Part shown: piece after piece, positions 63,719 through 64,000 of the stretch | How the letters are laid out: the number at the start of each line of letters is the position of its first letter | Position numbering within the stretch: position 1 is the stretch's first letter | Source: an uncultured Collinsella sp. | GTDB taxonomy: Bacteria; Actinomycetota; Coriobacteriia; Coriobacteriales; Coriobacteriaceae | Direction of reading: 5' to 3' | DNA length: 64,000 nt | NCBI GenBank assembly: GCA_902494715.1 | Contig: CABUUJ010000001.1 | Span: 1-64,000 of the forward strand | Position numbers and translations under genes: made by a program | The notes under the pieces: model-generated | Seen by the model: the letters and a program-made list of their open reading frames with translations, nothing else | Database searches by the model: none | What the model was told of the DNA's origin: nothing

Positions 63719-64000
63719 ATGGAAAATGCAAAGTTAAAGAGCAGCAAGGTCTACGCATGGGTTCTCGTAATCGCGCTTGGCCTCATGTCTGCTGGTACGA
63801 CTGGATCCTATAGCGTAATCGCCGGCTCCTTCGTCGCGCCCGTGTGCGAGGAGTTCGGGTTTGACTATTCAATCTTCTCGTATTACTTTACCGCGACGCT
63901 CATCGGTCTTGCGGCGGCGCTTCCGTTTGTCGGAAAACTCATCCCCAAGGTTGTTGGCAAGGTTTGGCTCCCCGTCGTCGAGCTTATTCTGCTCGCCGCC
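63719..64000 (+). CDS. MFS transporter, paralogue of 59061 gene (3' truncated by window edge)
   Basis: The first 94 residues are visible. They are strikingly similar to the carrier at 59061: LVIALGLMSAGTTGSYSVI, then AGSFVAPVCEEFGFDYSIFS, and KLIPKVVGKVW. It starts 12 bases after the carbamoyltransferase stop with TAGGAG upstream, so it is in the same operon. It is probably the substrate/product exchanger of the pathway. The rest lies beyond the window. Confidence 0.85.
   Translation, partial: MENAKLKSSKVYAWVLVIALGLMSAGTTGSYSVIAGSFVAPVCEEFGFDYSIFSYYFTATLIGLAAALPFVGKLIPKVVGKVWLPVVELILLAA

Overview
The window looks like a chromosome segment of a gut coriobacterium, most likely Collinsella. The evidence is high GC with frequent GTG/TTG starts, gene content typical of anaerobic high-GC Gram-positives, a MurT-GatD amidation enzyme made as one chain, a second type II topoisomerase pair, and small palindromic spacers. 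The genus is inferred from gene content and style, not from an alignment.

Layout. 1-670: tail of a large serine recombinase that runs into the 3' end of a tRNA-Glu gene, probably the edge of an integrated element. 768-5110 (minus): two TPR-like proteins and the MurT-GatD fusion. 5611-8635: iron-type alcohol dehydrogenase, glycerol dehydrogenase and a decayed glycerol dehydrogenase copy. 8787-10040: a multi-cluster ferredoxin protein. 10172-15485: alpha-glucoside module with a GntR repressor, a sugar/alcohol dehydrogenase, a PTS EIICB and a GH4 6-phospho-alpha-glucosidase around a shared operator region. 15613-20681: core genes (ychF, asparaginase, guaA) and a small XRE gene pair sharing a 24-bp palindrome.

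20681-38241 reads as an accretion of islands at the 3' end of guaA. The last codons of guaA (I-E-W-E-stop) recur as a 15-bp exact repeat at 31036 and as a shorter 11-bp version at 38231. The first segment carries a LevR-like regulator, a mannose-family PTS (EIIB, C, D, A), a GH172 (DUF2961) enzyme and a ROK sugar kinase, followed by a lower-GC methyltransferase cluster containing one gutted gene. The second segment carries iron-type alcohol dehydrogenase, two aldo-keto reductases, a flavodoxin remnant, LysR and MerR regulators, a CMD-cupin protein and an alpha/beta hydrolase.

38328-45734: iron-sulfur-flavoprotein-like reductase, an AAA ATPase with three 19-bp-period upstream repeats, topoisomerase IV (parE-parC), and an XRE/membrane-protein pair. 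45825-51353: a 1455-residue Tat-exported, LAxTG-anchored surface protein beside a LuxR-type regulator. 51422-55377: a two-component system divergent from a redox operon (48-residue CxxC peptide, polyferredoxin membrane protein, thioredoxin-fold lipoprotein). 55631-58885: MacB-like fused ABC exporter. 59061-64000: agmatine-deiminase-type enzyme and an unusual carbamoyltransferase flanked by two paralogous MFS transporters, with a TetR repressor and TACC-N4-GGTA sites.

The strongest candidates for something new are the GH172/PTS/ROK locus with a LevR-like activator that lacks the sigma-54 contact loop, the guaA-tail island array, the deiminase/carbamoyltransferase locus with altered active-site residues, and the CxxC-peptide/polyferredoxin/thioredoxin operon.
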